DNA of 64,000 nucleotides from Paenibacillus sp. FSL R5-0345 (GCF_000758585.1 NZ_CP009281.1:1612001-1676000), one strand, 5' to 3'; shown: positions 37,745 through 47,386, counted from the stretch's first letter. Numbers and translations are program-made. Notes: generated by a model from the sequence alone, not told the origin.

Positions 37745-38625
37745 TACAGCTCCACCTCTCTTTTCTTGGTTGCTCTAACCTGCAGCAGGGAGATCACAGC
37801 TACGATGACGAAGAAAATCATTGCTTTGGCCGAGCCCATACCGAACCTGCTGATCGTGTAGGCCTCATTATAAATATTCAACGCTACAGATTCGGTAGCT
37901 TTGAAGGGGCCGCCCTTGGTCAGCGACAGGTTAAGGTCGAATAGCTTAAACGACCAGGAGATCGACAGGAACAGGCAGACGGTTACAGCTGGCATAACGA
38001 GCGGGATGGTGACATGGCGTAAAGCCTGAAAACGTCCAGCGCCATCCACCTTCGAGGCTTCAATCAGGCTTTTGGGAACGTTGTTGATTGCGGAGATGTA
38101 GATGACCATCAGGTACCCTGCATTTTGCCAGACAAATACGATCACAATCGCCCAGAAGGCCGTCCCTCCGGTGCCCAGCCATGGAAGATTGAAGAAGGAC
38201 CAACCGGTAGCTTGTCCGATAGAAGAGAATCCTCTAACAAAAATAAACTGCCAAATGAACCCGAGCAAAAGTCCGCCGATGACATGAGGGACAAAAAATA
38301 CCGTTCTTAGAACATTGCGCGTAAACAGCTTGCGGGTCAGCACATAAGCGAGTGCAAAGCCGAGCAGATTGGTCAGTACTAAACCAAAGAAAGTGAACTT
38401 CGCTGTGAACCAGAAAGAATTAAGAAAGGAAGGATCTTTAGTGAAGATATGTAGATAATTCCGGAGCCCGGTCCACTCCACATGACGCGAGATTCCGTTC
38501 CAGCTGGTAAATGAATAATAGAGTCCCAGAAAGAAAGGAATCAGCACAATAATAAAGAAAAACAGGGAAGTTGGCCCGACAAAAACAAACTGTTGTATCA
38601 GGCGTGATCTTTTTCTATGGTCCAT
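37744..38625 (-). CDS. Sugar ABC transporter permease (MalF/UgpA type)
   Basis: 293 residues with six membrane spans. The EAA motif reads SLIEASKVDGAGRFQALRHVTIPLVMP, and LTKGGPFKATESVALNIYNEAY follows as in UgpA-like proteins. First gene of the minus-strand importer operon. No good promoter was identified between it and the divergent VOC gene. No ATPase is present. Confidence 0.9.
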   Translation of the reverse strand: MDHRKRSRLIQQFVFVGPTSLFFFIIVLIPFFLGLYYSFTSWNGISRHVEWTGLRNYLHIFTKDPSFLNSFWFTAKFTFFGLVLTNLLGFALAYVLTRKLFTRNVLRTVFFVPHVIGGLLLGFIWQFIFVRGFSSIGQATGWSFFNLPWLGTGGTAFWAIVIVFVWQNAGYLMVIYISAINNVPKSLIEASKVDGAGRFQALRHVTIPLVMPAVTVCLFLSISWSFKLFDLNLSLTKGGPFKATESVALNIYNEAYTISRFGMGSAKAMIFFVIVAVISLLQVRATKKREVEL

Positions 38626-38739
38626 CGTTCCTCACCCCTTTTTGTTAATGTAAACTTTTCATTCTATAACCGGATTGGTGATTAACCGAAACAAGCAGGC
38701 TAGAAATCCGCTCTGCTTCAGAATGATTTCTTCTCAGGC

Positions 38740-38769
38740 TTGACAGCCCTTTCAAAGAATCAGTATGGT
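38740..38769 (+). promoter_or_regulatory. Sigma-A promoter for the VOC/SDR pair
   Basis: TTGACA (38740-38745), an 18-bp spacer and TATGGT (38764-38769), about 30 bp before the start codon. Confidence 0.6.
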
Positions 38770-38800
38770 GGACTTGTCAGACAAATAGGAGGTTGAACAG

Positions 38801-39271
38801 ATGTCAGGATTGCTTAGCAATTTTGTTACGCAGATTGGAATCTTGGTGAATGATGTTGAGAAGGTAAGTACGGCATATGCGGAGTTTTTTGGACTGAAGA
38901 AGCCGGAAATTATCGTTACTGATACAGAAGATATTGCGCAGACCCGTCATAAGGGCTTGGCGACGCAGGCACGGGCAAAGCTGGCTTTTTTTGATATGGG
39001 GTCCTTGCAGTTGGAACTGATTGAGCCGGATCATGAGCCGAGCACATGGCGTGATTACTTGAATGAGCATGGGGAAGGGCCTCATCATATAGCTTTTGTG
39101 GTTGAAGGGATGAAGGAGAAGATTATGCTGCTCGAAGGCAAAGGCTTCCCGCTCCAGCAAAAGGGTGAGTATATCGGAGGGCGTTATGCTTATATGGATA
39201 CGTTCAAGGAGTTAAAGGTAATCGTAGAGCTGCTAGAGAACGACAAGGATAAAGGAGAGGACTCATTATGA
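38801..39271 (+). CDS. VOC (glyoxalase/methylmalonyl-CoA epimerase-like) family protein
   Basis: 156 residues with two beta-alpha-beta-beta-beta modules. Candidate metal ligands are Gln17 in TQIGILV, Glu71 in LQLELIEPD, His in GPHHIAF and Glu in VIVELLE. The arrangement is like methylmalonyl-CoA epimerase, but no mutase is nearby, so the substrate is open. GGAGG precedes the ATG. The stop overlaps the next gene as ATGA, so the two probably act together. Confidence 0.75.
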   Translation: MSGLLSNFVTQIGILVNDVEKVSTAYAEFFGLKKPEIIVTDTEDIAQTRHKGLATQARAKLAFFDMGSLQLELIEPDHEPSTWRDYLNEHGEGPHHIAFVVEGMKEKIMLLEGKGFPLQQKGEYIGGRYAYMDTFKELKVIVELLENDKDKGEDSL

Positions 39272-39966
39272 ATATTATAATTACCGGCGCCGGACGTGGA
39301 TTGGGGTATGAACTGACGGCTGAGGCATTAAAGCGTGGTCATGGAGTGATTGCTGGGGTTCGCCGTCCTGATCAGGATCAAACAGCGTTATCCCAGCTTA
39401 CTGAAACCTACGGAGATAAGCTAACTGTCGCAGCGTTGGATGTGACGGATGAAGCGGGAATCGCAGCACTGGCTGCTAGTCTACAAAAACAAGGGCGGAC
39501 GCTGGGTGCCATTATTAATAATGCGGCGGTGCTCAGTGCCCGGGATACATCGATTGAAACGTTGGATTTCCAAGATATGCTTACAACAATGGATATTAAT
39601 CTGTATGGACCAATGCGAGTGGTTAAGCATTTCCTGCCGCTACTCACGGAATCTGAATGCTCGATCATCAATGTATCGTCGGAAGCAGGCAGCATGACTA
39701 ATGCATATCCAAACGACTATCCATATGGCATTTCCAAAACAGCGCTCAATATGTTCTCTCAGCAGCTGCATGTTTATGTAAAAGAACGCGGAATTCAAGT
39801 GCTTAGCGTGCATCCCGGGTGGATGCATACAGATATGGGCGGGGCAGAGGCCCCGACAAATCCAAATCAAAGTGCCGAAGGGATCCTTGACCTGATCGAG
39901 AAGCGGACTACACCTGAAGGTCATTTCATGTTTGTGGATTATACGGGTAAGGATATGAAGATTTGA
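39268..39966 (+). CDS. Short-chain dehydrogenase/reductase (SDR)
   Basis: 232 residues. Classical SDR layout: Rossmann motif TGAGRGLG at 6-13, NNAAV near 88, catalytic Ser in NVSSEAG and the YxxxK pair in YPYGISKTAL. Length and C-terminus resemble the C-factor (CsgA-like) SDR group. Coupled by ATGA overlap to the VOC gene. NAD(P) preference and substrate are unknown. Confidence 0.83.
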   Translation: MNIIITGAGRGLGYELTAEALKRGHGVIAGVRRPDQDQTALSQLTETYGDKLTVAALDVTDEAGIAALAASLQKQGRTLGAIINNAAVLSARDTSIETLDFQDMLTTMDINLYGPMRVVKHFLPLLTESECSIINVSSEAGSMTNAYPNDYPYGISKTALNMFSQQLHVYVKERGIQVLSVHPGWMHTDMGGAEAPTNPNQSAEGILDLIEKRTTPEGHFMFVDYTGKDMKI

Positions 39967-40024
39967 GTACATCAGTTGAAATTAAAATTTATTCTATTAA
40001 GGTAAGTACGTGACTGCGGTGAAT

Positions 40025-40132
40025 GTTTGGACTTCCGGCCGCTGTTGTCACCAGATTTCTTGATTAGATACCGCTCTTCGCGGTGGAAATCCGGTGACAA
40101 AGGCGGTCGCTAGCGCTCCTACAGTTCCAAAC
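40025..40132. repeat. Long imperfect inverted-repeat element (about 108 bp)
   Basis: The ends are GTTTGGA and TCCAAAC. Further in, TGTCACCAGATTTC faces GAAATCCGGTGACA, and the centre holds an ACCGC-TCTTC-GCGGT hairpin. It is GC-richer than its AT-rich flanks and encodes nothing obvious. It looks like a REP/MITE-like intergenic element that folds into a cruciform or RNA hairpin. Confidence 0.55.
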
Positions 40133-40206
40133 TTCCCCTCCTTCACTTTTCCTTTTTAGAATGTTTTTAAGTTCAACTTATATAAATAGCAGTTGTAAGT
40201 AAAGAG

Positions 40207-40232
40207 AACCTCGGTAATGCCGAGGTTTTTTT
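40207..40232. terminator. Terminator between the SDR and iron-transport genes
   Basis: AACCTCGG, a 5-nt loop and CCGAGGTT followed by a T-run to 40232 on plus. It lies between convergent operons. Confidence 0.75.
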
Positions 40233-40246
40233 GTCTAAACAAATGC

Positions 40247-41254
40247 TTATTTCTTAAGCAATAAATAAGCGAAATAAGGTACGCCGATTAGCGACACCAT
40301 GATCCCTGCCGGGATACCGTCAGGATCGACGAGATTGCGGCCAACAGTATCTGCGATCAGAAGCAACCAGCCGCCAAGCAATACAGCGACGGGAATAAAC
40401 ATCTGATTGCGCGGGCCCACAAGCGATTTTGCAATATGCGGAGCCATCAGCCCGATAAAGGCGATCCCGCCTGTGACGGATACTGCTGAGGCGGAAGCTG
40501 CAACAGCCGTGAGAATCAGGACGATACGTTCACGTTCCAGATTCAGGCCGACACCAATGGCGGATACTTCACTAAGACTGAGCAGGTTGAGTCGCTGTGA
40601 TTTGTACAGGGTAAAGGGAACTAGCAAGATCAACCAAGGCAGTAAAGCCCAGATGAACGGCCAATCTGTACCCCATATATTCCCTGCAATCCATTTTGCA
40701 ATAAAATCTACCTTGGCACGATCCGCGGACGAAATGATCACGATCATAACGCCAGACAACGCTAGGGAGAACCCTACCCCAACTAGCACCAGCCGAACAG
40801 GATCAAGTCCCTTAGTTCGACTATATGAAAATAGATAGATTAACGCGGCCGTAAGTAATGCCCCTATAAAAGCAACCAGCGGCAAAGCAAAAATAAATGA
40901 TCCGGCGCTGACCGGAAAAAATAGAAAGAACACAGCGACAGCTACACCTGCACCGGAATTGATACCAATAATACCGGGGTCGGCTAGATCGTTTCGTGTA
41001 ACGCTTTGCAGAATGGAACCGGATAACGCCAAGGCCATACCTGCCAGCAGTGTAATCAGAATTCGCGGCAATCTTACAGAGAATAATACAAAATCCTCTT
41101 TAAAGGTTCCGTGCCCGAATAGAACCGGAAGCAGCCTGTCAAAAGATAGGGAAGAGTATCCGATTCCCATGCTGACGATTGCTGTTAGCAGAATCAATCC
41201 GGTGCATACACATAGGATAATCCGTTGTTTTCGTACGGGTGCAGAGGAAATCAT
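40247..41254 (-). CDS. feuC: Iron-siderophore ABC permease (FecCD family, FeuC-like)
   Basis: 335 residues with about nine to ten membrane spans. FecCD signatures include GSILQSVTRNDLADPGIIGINSGAG and GGIAFIGLMAPHIAKSLVG. It overlaps the upstream permease stop (ATGA) and forms the importer channel with it. Fur control is expected through the box at 43297. No ATPase gene is present, as in the feu operon, where YusV is encoded elsewhere. Confidence 0.87.
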   Translation of the reverse strand: MISSAPVRKQRIILCVCTGLILLTAIVSMGIGYSSLSFDRLLPVLFGHGTFKEDFVLFSVRLPRILITLLAGMALALSGSILQSVTRNDLADPGIIGINSGAGVAVAVFFLFFPVSAGSFIFALPLVAFIGALLTAALIYLFSYSRTKGLDPVRLVLVGVGFSLALSGVMIVIISSADRAKVDFIAKWIAGNIWGTDWPFIWALLPWLILLVPFTLYKSQRLNLLSLSEVSAIGVGLNLERERIVLILTAVAASASAVSVTGGIAFIGLMAPHIAKSLVGPRNQMFIPVAVLLGGWLLLIADTVGRNLVDPDGIPAGIMVSLIGVPYFAYLLLKK

Positions 41255-42258
41255 GAGAGTGTTTTACCTCCTTTCCGAACAACAATCAAGAAGAAAGGCA
41301 GCCCAAGCATAGCTACGACGGCGACCACTGGCGTCTCATAAGGTGCATGAATTGTCCGTCCAATTGTATCCGCGAGAAGCATGAACGATGCACCCGTAAA
41401 GATCGAAATCGGCAAAATATACCGGTAATCGGTACCGACAATCTTACGGACAATATGCGGAATCATCAGCCCTACAAAAGCCATATCGCCAATCAGAGCG
41501 ACCGATGCTCCGGTCAGCAGAATAATAAGAGTAAATAGAGTCCCTTTAACCAAAGCAAGGTTTTGTCCTAATCCGATGGCTACCTCGTCACTTAAGCTAA
41601 GAATTGTTAACTGGTTTGAAAATATTAATGCCACCACGATGCCGATGAGAATAACGGGTGCGATAGCCTGAAGCTGGCCCCAGGTTGTGCCGATCAATCC
41701 ACCCGCTGTCCACATGGATACATCCTTGGATATTTTGAAGGCAATGCTCACGCCACTTGCGATAGCATACAGGAAGGCAGATACGGCAGCACCAGCAAGC
41801 ACGATTCGAATCGGAGAGAAGCCGCCTTGACGCGCGGAGCCGAGAATAAGCACTAACAAGGCTCCTAGAGCAGCGCCGAAGAAACAAGCGATCATGGTAC
41901 CAAAATAATTCAGTCCCGGCAGAAATACAAACGTAAGAGCCAGCGCCATATTAGCTCCCGAGGTCAGACCGAGCAGGCCGGGGTCGGCTAACGGATTACG
42001 TGTAACCCCCTGCATGATAGCACCGGATACGGCAAAGGCGGCACCGATTAGCATGGCGGCCAGTTCGCGAGGCAGCCGGATTTCACGCAGAATAAGAACA
42101 TTGTCTGCTTTTGAATTTGAGGTGATGGCAAGCCATAGGTCATTGAAAGTGGTTTCTTTAGCCCCGAATAGCATAGCAATCACGAGGCATATCACCATTA
42201 CCAGCACGCTACCAAGCAGCTTATATAAAAATGGAATGGAAGTTTGCTTCGTAGTCAT
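41251..42258 (-). CDS. feuB: Iron-siderophore ABC permease (FecCD family, FeuB-like)
   Basis: 335 residues and the same family as its neighbour: GAIMQGVTRNPLADPGLLGLTSGAN and GDMAFVGLMIPHIVRKIVG. It starts 5 nt after the end of the binding-protein gene. Order binding protein-permease-permease with an AraC/Btr-like regulator upstream matches the Bacillus feuABC-btr arrangement for bacillibactin/enterobactin uptake. Confidence 0.87.
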   Translation of the reverse strand: MTTKQTSIPFLYKLLGSVLVMVICLVIAMLFGAKETTFNDLWLAITSNSKADNVLILREIRLPRELAAMLIGAAFAVSGAIMQGVTRNPLADPGLLGLTSGANMALALTFVFLPGLNYFGTMIACFFGAALGALLVLILGSARQGGFSPIRIVLAGAAVSAFLYAIASGVSIAFKISKDVSMWTAGGLIGTTWGQLQAIAPVILIGIVVALIFSNQLTILSLSDEVAIGLGQNLALVKGTLFTLIILLTGASVALIGDMAFVGLMIPHIVRKIVGTDYRYILPISIFTGASFMLLADTIGRTIHAPYETPVVAVVAMLGLPFFLIVVRKGGKTLS

Positions 42259-42263
42259 GATCT

Positions 42264-43210
42264 TTATTTTCCAAGAAATTGTTGTTCAAAAAATTCCAAC
42301 TGGTACTCTAGGCTGAGTGGATCGTTAAAGTAGAATGCTTTTGCATCAGCCTCGAAAACACGATTGTTTTTGACGGCAGGGATGCTCTTGTAGATTTCTG
42401 TATTCTGGAAGGAATTATCCTCATCCGCGTTCTTGCTGAAAATCACGTAATCACCCAGATAATCCTTCAGCACTTCCGTCGAAACTGCGAAGAATCCATC
42501 CGTTTTGGTGCTTTCTTTTACTGATTCTGGCATACCGAGTTTGAAGTCCCCATAAAGAAGCTCAGTTCCGCGGCCAAAGTTATATCCGTAAACATATAAT
42601 TGCTTATTGAAGGTCTCAATAACAGAGACAGTTGCATTATCGCCGATCTTCGCTCTGATTTCTTCACCAGCTTTTTAGTGCGGGCACTAAAGTCATCGAC
42701 CCAAGCTTGAGCTTCTTTTTCTTTGTTCACCAATTTGCCGACTTCCAGCTGTTGGGTTAAATAATCTACATTATTATAAGTATAAGTAACGGTTGGTGCG
42801 ATTTGCTTGAATTTATCGATATTCTTAATATCGGAGAGCCCGATGATCAGATCCGGTTGCAGTTCAATGATTTTCTCCAGACTTTCATCGCTAACCGCAT
42901 CAACGTCTTTCAGCTGTTCTTCAAAGCGTGGGTTGGTTTTGGACATTTCATCTACGCCTACAACAGGCACACCCAGCGCCATAACATTACCTGTTAAAAA
43001 ACGGGTGAGTACAACGACACGCTGAGGATGTGTTGGAACCTCAACAGGCCCGTCTTCGGATTGATAAGTAAAAGTTGCACTTTCTGACTCTGCAGCAGGA
43101 GCAGAAGATGGGCTTTTTGTAGGACTAGCCTCATTTTTCGCCTGGTTTCCCCCACAAGCACTGAGTGCAAGCCCCATAATAAGTACAAACGGAATAAATA
43201 TCTTTCTCAT
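42264..43210 (-). pseudogene. feuA: Iron-siderophore binding lipoprotein (FeuA-like), frameshifted
   Basis: The ATG at 43210 (9 nt after GGGGAG) begins a lipoprotein signal with LSAC lipobox and a FeuA-type binding domain (HPQRVVVLTRFLTGNVMALGVPVVGVDE, LQPDLIIGL). The frame fails near 42672-42676. A run of five A codes Thr-Lys-Lys-Leu; a sixth A would restore Thr-Lys-Lys-Ala-Gly-Glu-Glu-Ile and run unbroken into the C-terminal part ending at 42264. One homopolymer base therefore separates a broken from an intact gene: real mutation, phase variation or sequencing error are all possible. Confidence 0.82.
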
Positions 43211-43296
43211 TAAATAAGTCTCCCCTTTTTTGTATGACAGTGTTTCTTGGAACAATTCCAGAAGTGTAAATCAATCTTCAGCTATACCTAAGAGTG

Positions 43297-43315
43297 ATTA
43301 TGAGAATCATTCGCA
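43297..43315. promoter_or_regulatory. Fur box upstream of the siderophore importer
   Basis: GATTATGAGAATCATTCGC agrees with the classical 19-bp Fur box at 15 of 19 positions and lies about 90 bp before the binding-protein start, in the divergent-free gap to the regulator gene. Iron repression of the operon is expected. Confidence 0.7.
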
Positions 43316-43384
43316 TTTGTAATCATTATAGGGATCACTTATGTGCCTAGCCATGCCTTTTTGTTGGAAAAAAGGCTTGGACTA

Positions 43385-45037
43385 TTATTTGCCTCCGAAT
43401 AAAGCTACAGCACGTCCCAGTTGTAAACGAATCGAAGCCGGATTATAAGGTACCCAGTCATCTAGATCAAGCAGCTGTACTTTCTTCTGCTGCACTGCGG
43501 GAAGCTGGCTCCAATAAGGGGATTGGAAGATCGCTTCAGTATGTGCTGTAGAGCCTTTGGCATCAGGAAATACAATGACTAAAATTCGGTTTCCTGCATA
43601 ATCTGCAAGATCAGAAACCTCGATTGAAATCGAATGGAACCGATCTCCCAGCCTTTTTATCTCATTGTCAATCAAGGTTGGAGCTCTAAGCCCAAGGGAT
43701 TGGTACATCACATAACCAACATTCCGTGCTCCGTAAACGAGTAGTTCCTCAGGCTTGATCACGAGAATGGTGACAATAGCTTTAGCGACAGTGCTGTGCT
43801 GCACTACTTCGCGGGCTTCTAGCTCTTCTTGTTCAAAATCGTTCAGCCACTGCTCCGCCCGTTCACTCCGCTGAATGGCTCGGCCGATTAATCGCAGCTG
43901 ATCTTTCCATCCGATTTCGTTCCAAGAGATTTCCATAATCGGTGCTACAGCTCGCAGCTGCCCGGCCTTCAATCCGTATTCCTCCAGATGTTCTTTCGCC
44001 GCAATAATCAGTTCGACGTTGGCCTCAAGTAACAGCGACCTGATCTGTTCAGCAGAGCTGTTTGTATTGATAAATTTCATCGACTGCGGTGGTTCCTGAT
44101 CCGAAAGATTCAAATATTCACTGCTTTCAGAGATGGTAACCGCAGGTTCTAAGCCAAGTAACAGTAGATGACTGGCATAAGGGGTAAGCATTACGGCAAC
44201 TCGCTGGAACGAGCTTCGGCTGTAACCTGATGGAGATGCACCTGTCTGCAGCTTAAAGCGACGACTGAGATAAAATTCATCCTTGTAGCCTACCTTCAGC
44301 GCAATTTCCCTAAGTGTGCCTGAACCGTTAAGCAAAAGCTCCTTGGCACTATGAACCCGTAGCCGTGACAGATATTCGCTTTGGCTGAAGCCTGTCACCT
44401 GCTTGAACAGCGTTGAATAATGCGAGCTGCTTACACCCGCAATGGCGGCCAAGTACTCACGTGTTATTTTTTCGCTAAAGTGATTCTCCAGGTAAGAAAT
44501 GCTCCGTTCCATCGAAGGTTGCTCATTGACTGTATATCTGGCTTCCTGCTGTTCTAATAATTGCAGAATAATTTGATGAAAGAGCATTTGATTCTGTATA
44601 TGGCGTGTTTCTCGATCTGGCAGTCGGTGGAGATACAACTCCCTGATACTCGATACAATCGCAGGCTCATAGGGAAACAACAGCATATTTGAACCCGAAG
44701 CAATCTCGCTTTTTCGGATCATTGCACCGCCAGGTATGGCCTGTGTCTGCTCCTGAATCCAGATGGTGAGCTTATACACATGAAGCGGCTGCTGAAGATT
44801 TGTAATTAAAGCGGCATGAGTATTAGCGGGGAGTAGAATTACGCTTCCTTCTGTAAGCTCATAAGTTAGATTATTGACCTCAAGGCTCCCTTTACCAGCG
44901 GCAACGGCCAGCAGCACGGTTAGATTCTCATGGATCTGAGCTCTTGGTAGATTTGAGGTCCCATACATCGATTGAATGCTGCCAGCGCTATATAAAGGAA
45001 AATGAGATTCGGCCCATTCCGGGATAACGTTATTCAA
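43385..45037 (-). CDS. btr: AraC regulator fused to siderophore-binding domain (Btr-like)
   Basis: 550 residues. N-terminal cupin-like part, AraC double HTH at roughly 165-265 (GVSSSHYSTLFKQVTGFSQSEYL and GYKDEFYLSRRFKLQTGASPSGY), then a periplasmic-binding-protein-like domain to the end (AVMLTPYASHLLLLGLEPAVTIS). Bacillus Btr has the same fusion: it binds ferric siderophore in the cytoplasm and activates feuABC, which is the operon downstream here. TTG start at 45037, exactly 7 nt after GGAGG; an upstream ATG at 45070 lacks an SD. Confidence 0.85.
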   Translation of the reverse strand: MNNVIPEWAESHFPLYSAGSIQSMYGTSNLPRAQIHENLTVLLAVAAGKGSLEVNNLTYELTEGSVILLPANTHAALITNLQQPLHVYKLTIWIQEQTQAIPGGAMIRKSEIASGSNMLLFPYEPAIVSSIRELYLHRLPDRETRHIQNQMLFHQIILQLLEQQEARYTVNEQPSMERSISYLENHFSEKITREYLAAIAGVSSSHYSTLFKQVTGFSQSEYLSRLRVHSAKELLLNGSGTLREIALKVGYKDEFYLSRRFKLQTGASPSGYSRSSFQRVAVMLTPYASHLLLLGLEPAVTISESSEYLNLSDQEPPQSMKFINTNSSAEQIRSLLLEANVELIIAAKEHLEEYGLKAGQLRAVAPIMEISWNEIGWKDQLRLIGRAIQRSERAEQWLNDFEQEELEAREVVQHSTVAKAIVTILVIKPEELLVYGARNVGYVMYQSLGLRAPTLIDNEIKRLGDRFHSISIEVSDLADYAGNRILVIVFPDAKGSTAHTEAIFQSPYWSQLPAVQQKKVQLLDLDDWVPYNPASIRLQLGRAVALFGGK

Positions 45038-45226
45038 AATAAGGCCTCCGTTAGTTGAATATATTTTCAAACTATAAATCTATGGATTGAACAGTATTAT
45101 TGACTTCTGTGGAACCAATTATAACATCTTCCCTTTTTAAAAGATTTGTCTGTCCAAGAGAAAGCATATTGGATCGAATATACATACTACCAGGTATTCT
45201 TTATCCATTTTAAAGAGGTGATTAAG

Positions 45227-46060
45227 ATGAAAAAGCAGTTAGCCTCAGCCAAGAAGCGCAAGCTTTTCTCCAGACCTAAACCCAAATCTAATCTGAATCC
45301 TAAAGCAACAGCCCAGACCATTAACTTCGCGGTTATTGGGGACAGCCATGTCGGATATGGGAATAGCGCTAGCATTTTTAAGAATCTTTTGCCAAAGGCA
45401 GTAAGCAGCGGGAATAAGAGATTTGTTATTTTTGGAGGAGATAACACGCAAGCGGGAGCGAATCATGGAAATAATGCAAATGCTTACTACAAGGATTTTA
45501 AAGATACGGTAACAAGCACGCTGGGGAGCATCCCTTATAAAGCATCTATAGGGAATTGGGAGGCTAGTACACAGTCCTTGTTCACGCAATATTTAGGTGC
45601 AGTGGAAGGGCAAATGAATTTTCCGGGGACACAGGGTATGGTGAAGTACGTGTGGCTTAATTGTGCTATGGGGCAGTTCACTCCGGGCAGTATTAATATA
45701 TTGAAAAATTTAGATGATCAGCATTTTTATATTATTGATTTTCATTGGCCTTTAAAGGTGAGCGGGATCACGGTTGATCCAAGCCATGTATTAAGCGCGG
45801 CGGAAACTGCTAAGTTTTTTGGGGCTATTCCTGCGAAGGTGAGAGATAAGATACTTGCCATTTTTACGCATCATGGGCACAAGTTTTACCGGAAGCTTAC
45901 CAATATTTATCCTGGCTATACGAAAACTAAATTCTTCGTGTGCGGATGTTCTGGTGATTATAAATGTACGCCAAATGGGAATCGAGGCTATTATAATGCC
46001 ACATTGACCATCAATGGATCGGTATTAAACGTCGACGCATTTAAAGTAGCAGTCACTTAG
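45227..46060 (+). CDS. Metallophosphoesterase-like protein
   Basis: 277 residues. Calcineurin-like motifs are visible as GDSHVGY (I), GGDNTQAG (II), GNWEAS (III, where families usually have GNHE), FHWPL and THHGHKFY (V). The N-terminus is Lys/Arg-rich with no signal peptide, so it is probably cytoplasmic or DNA/RNA-associated. The ATG at 45227 follows GAGGTG by 6 nt; a TTG at 45146 opens the frame earlier without an SD. It stands alone between terminators. The substrate cannot be predicted. Confidence 0.65.
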   Translation: MKKQLASAKKRKLFSRPKPKSNLNPKATAQTINFAVIGDSHVGYGNSASIFKNLLPKAVSSGNKRFVIFGGDNTQAGANHGNNANAYYKDFKDTVTSTLGSIPYKASIGNWEASTQSLFTQYLGAVEGQMNFPGTQGMVKYVWLNCAMGQFTPGSINILKNLDDQHFYIIDFHWPLKVSGITVDPSHVLSAAETAKFFGAIPAKVRDKILAIFTHHGHKFYRKLTNIYPGYTKTKFFVCGCSGDYKCTPNGNRGYYNATLTINGSVLNVDAFKVAVT

Positions 46061-46082
46061 TGAAGAAAAAGAACGTTGTTGG

Positions 46083-46120
46083 AGCTGATTTTCGGGAAAA
46101 ATCCGAGATCAGCTTTTTTT
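46083..46120 (+). terminator. Rho-independent terminator of the phosphoesterase gene
   Basis: AGCTGATTTTCGG pairs with CCGAGATCAGCT (G-U pairs, one bulge), followed by seven T. Confidence 0.7.
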
Positions 46121-46225
46121 ATTAATAATCGGCTAACAGGAAAATAGCAAGTAAGCAGGATTATTTAATATATTTGTATAATAGTTTATATATGTATTAA
46201 ATAAAATTATTTAGGAGGGCTACCT

Positions 46226-47386
46226 ATGAAAGGACTATCATTTAATGGGCTAGAACAGGCGGGGATGTCGGCTTACGGCGTGGAGCGCATACGTACAGCA
46301 GCTGCACAAATGGTTGAAGACAACATCACACCGGCACAAGTGATACTTGCTGCGAGAAAGGGGGGACTACTAGTCCATCAAGCGAACGGTAAATTCGGTC
46401 CAGAGCCAGGCGCAGCGGAATTAACTGTGGATGCTATATATCCACTATGCTCCATAACAAAGCTGTTTACGGCAACCGCTATTATGATGTTAATGGAACA
46501 AGGGAAAGTAGGTCTAAACAGACCTGTTTCCGATTACATCCCCGAATTTACAGGTGAAGGCAAAACTAAGGTATGCGTACATCACTTGTTAACACATACC
46601 TCTGGTCTGGAGGGTGAGGTCATTTGGCAGAATGGGCAAGCGAAACAGGAGCAAGGGGAGTACCCTCCGCACGAACCTAATCAAGACCCAGATCAACATA
46701 AGTACTTGTATGGCGGTTATGATGCACCGCTTAGTAATGAGCCTGGTACAGTCATGTCTTACTGTGGGTATGGTTATGAGCTGTTGGGTGAAATCATCCG
46801 GCGAGTGAGTGGACAAGCTTATGATGTATTCGTAAATGAAAACATCTTTATACCGCTTGGCATGGAAAATACATATTATCGTGTGCCGATGGAAGTACGG
46901 GACCAAGTAGTTAGACGTGCACCAGAAGCAGCGTGCGCGGAATGGGTAGACAGTGAGTACAATCTGAATTCTGTCTCTGCGGGGGGCGGCGCTTATTCAA
47001 CGGCGATGGATTTGGCTGTCTTTGGTCAGATGTTTCTTAACGGTGGGATTTATAACGGAATACGATTCCTTAGTCCGGTAACAGTGAGAGAAATGACCCG
47101 TAATCAAATTCCAGGCGTATCCTCACAATATAGAGACGAGATTTTTCCTGAAGCCTATTGGGGTTACGGATGGGCGATTAACGGCACGAAGCGTGACGGT
47201 GGAGATTTGTTCTCTCCAGAAGCTTATTCACACTGGGGTGCGGCAGGTCCATTCCTCTGTGTGGATCCGGTTTATCAGACAGTTACAGTACATTTATCCG
47301 TAGAGCTAGATCACCAGAAGCCATTTAAAAATATGTATGTGGATTACTTCAATAATACTGTTCTGGCAGCCATCACTGATCTTTAA
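46226..47386 (+). CDS. Serine hydrolase, class C beta-lactamase-like (CubicO family)
   Basis: 386 residues with no signal peptide. Active-site SITK (Ser76, Lys79), Tyr of the YCGYGYEL box as the second motif, and a late SHWGAAG region as the KTG-equivalent. Members are esterases or D-Ala peptidases acting on varied small molecules, so the substrate is unknown. AGGAGGG precedes the ATG. It is monocistronic and convergent with the AraC gene at 47422. Confidence 0.8.
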   Translation: MKGLSFNGLEQAGMSAYGVERIRTAAAQMVEDNITPAQVILAARKGGLLVHQANGKFGPEPGAAELTVDAIYPLCSITKLFTATAIMMLMEQGKVGLNRPVSDYIPEFTGEGKTKVCVHHLLTHTSGLEGEVIWQNGQAKQEQGEYPPHEPNQDPDQHKYLYGGYDAPLSNEPGTVMSYCGYGYELLGEIIRRVSGQAYDVFVNENIFIPLGMENTYYRVPMEVRDQVVRRAPEAACAEWVDSEYNLNSVSAGGGAYSTAMDLAVFGQMFLNGGIYNGIRFLSPVTVREMTRNQIPGVSSQYRDEIFPEAYWGYGWAINGTKRDGGDLFSPEAYSHWGAAGPFLCVDPVYQTVTVHLSVELDHQKPFKNMYVDYFNNTVLAAITDL

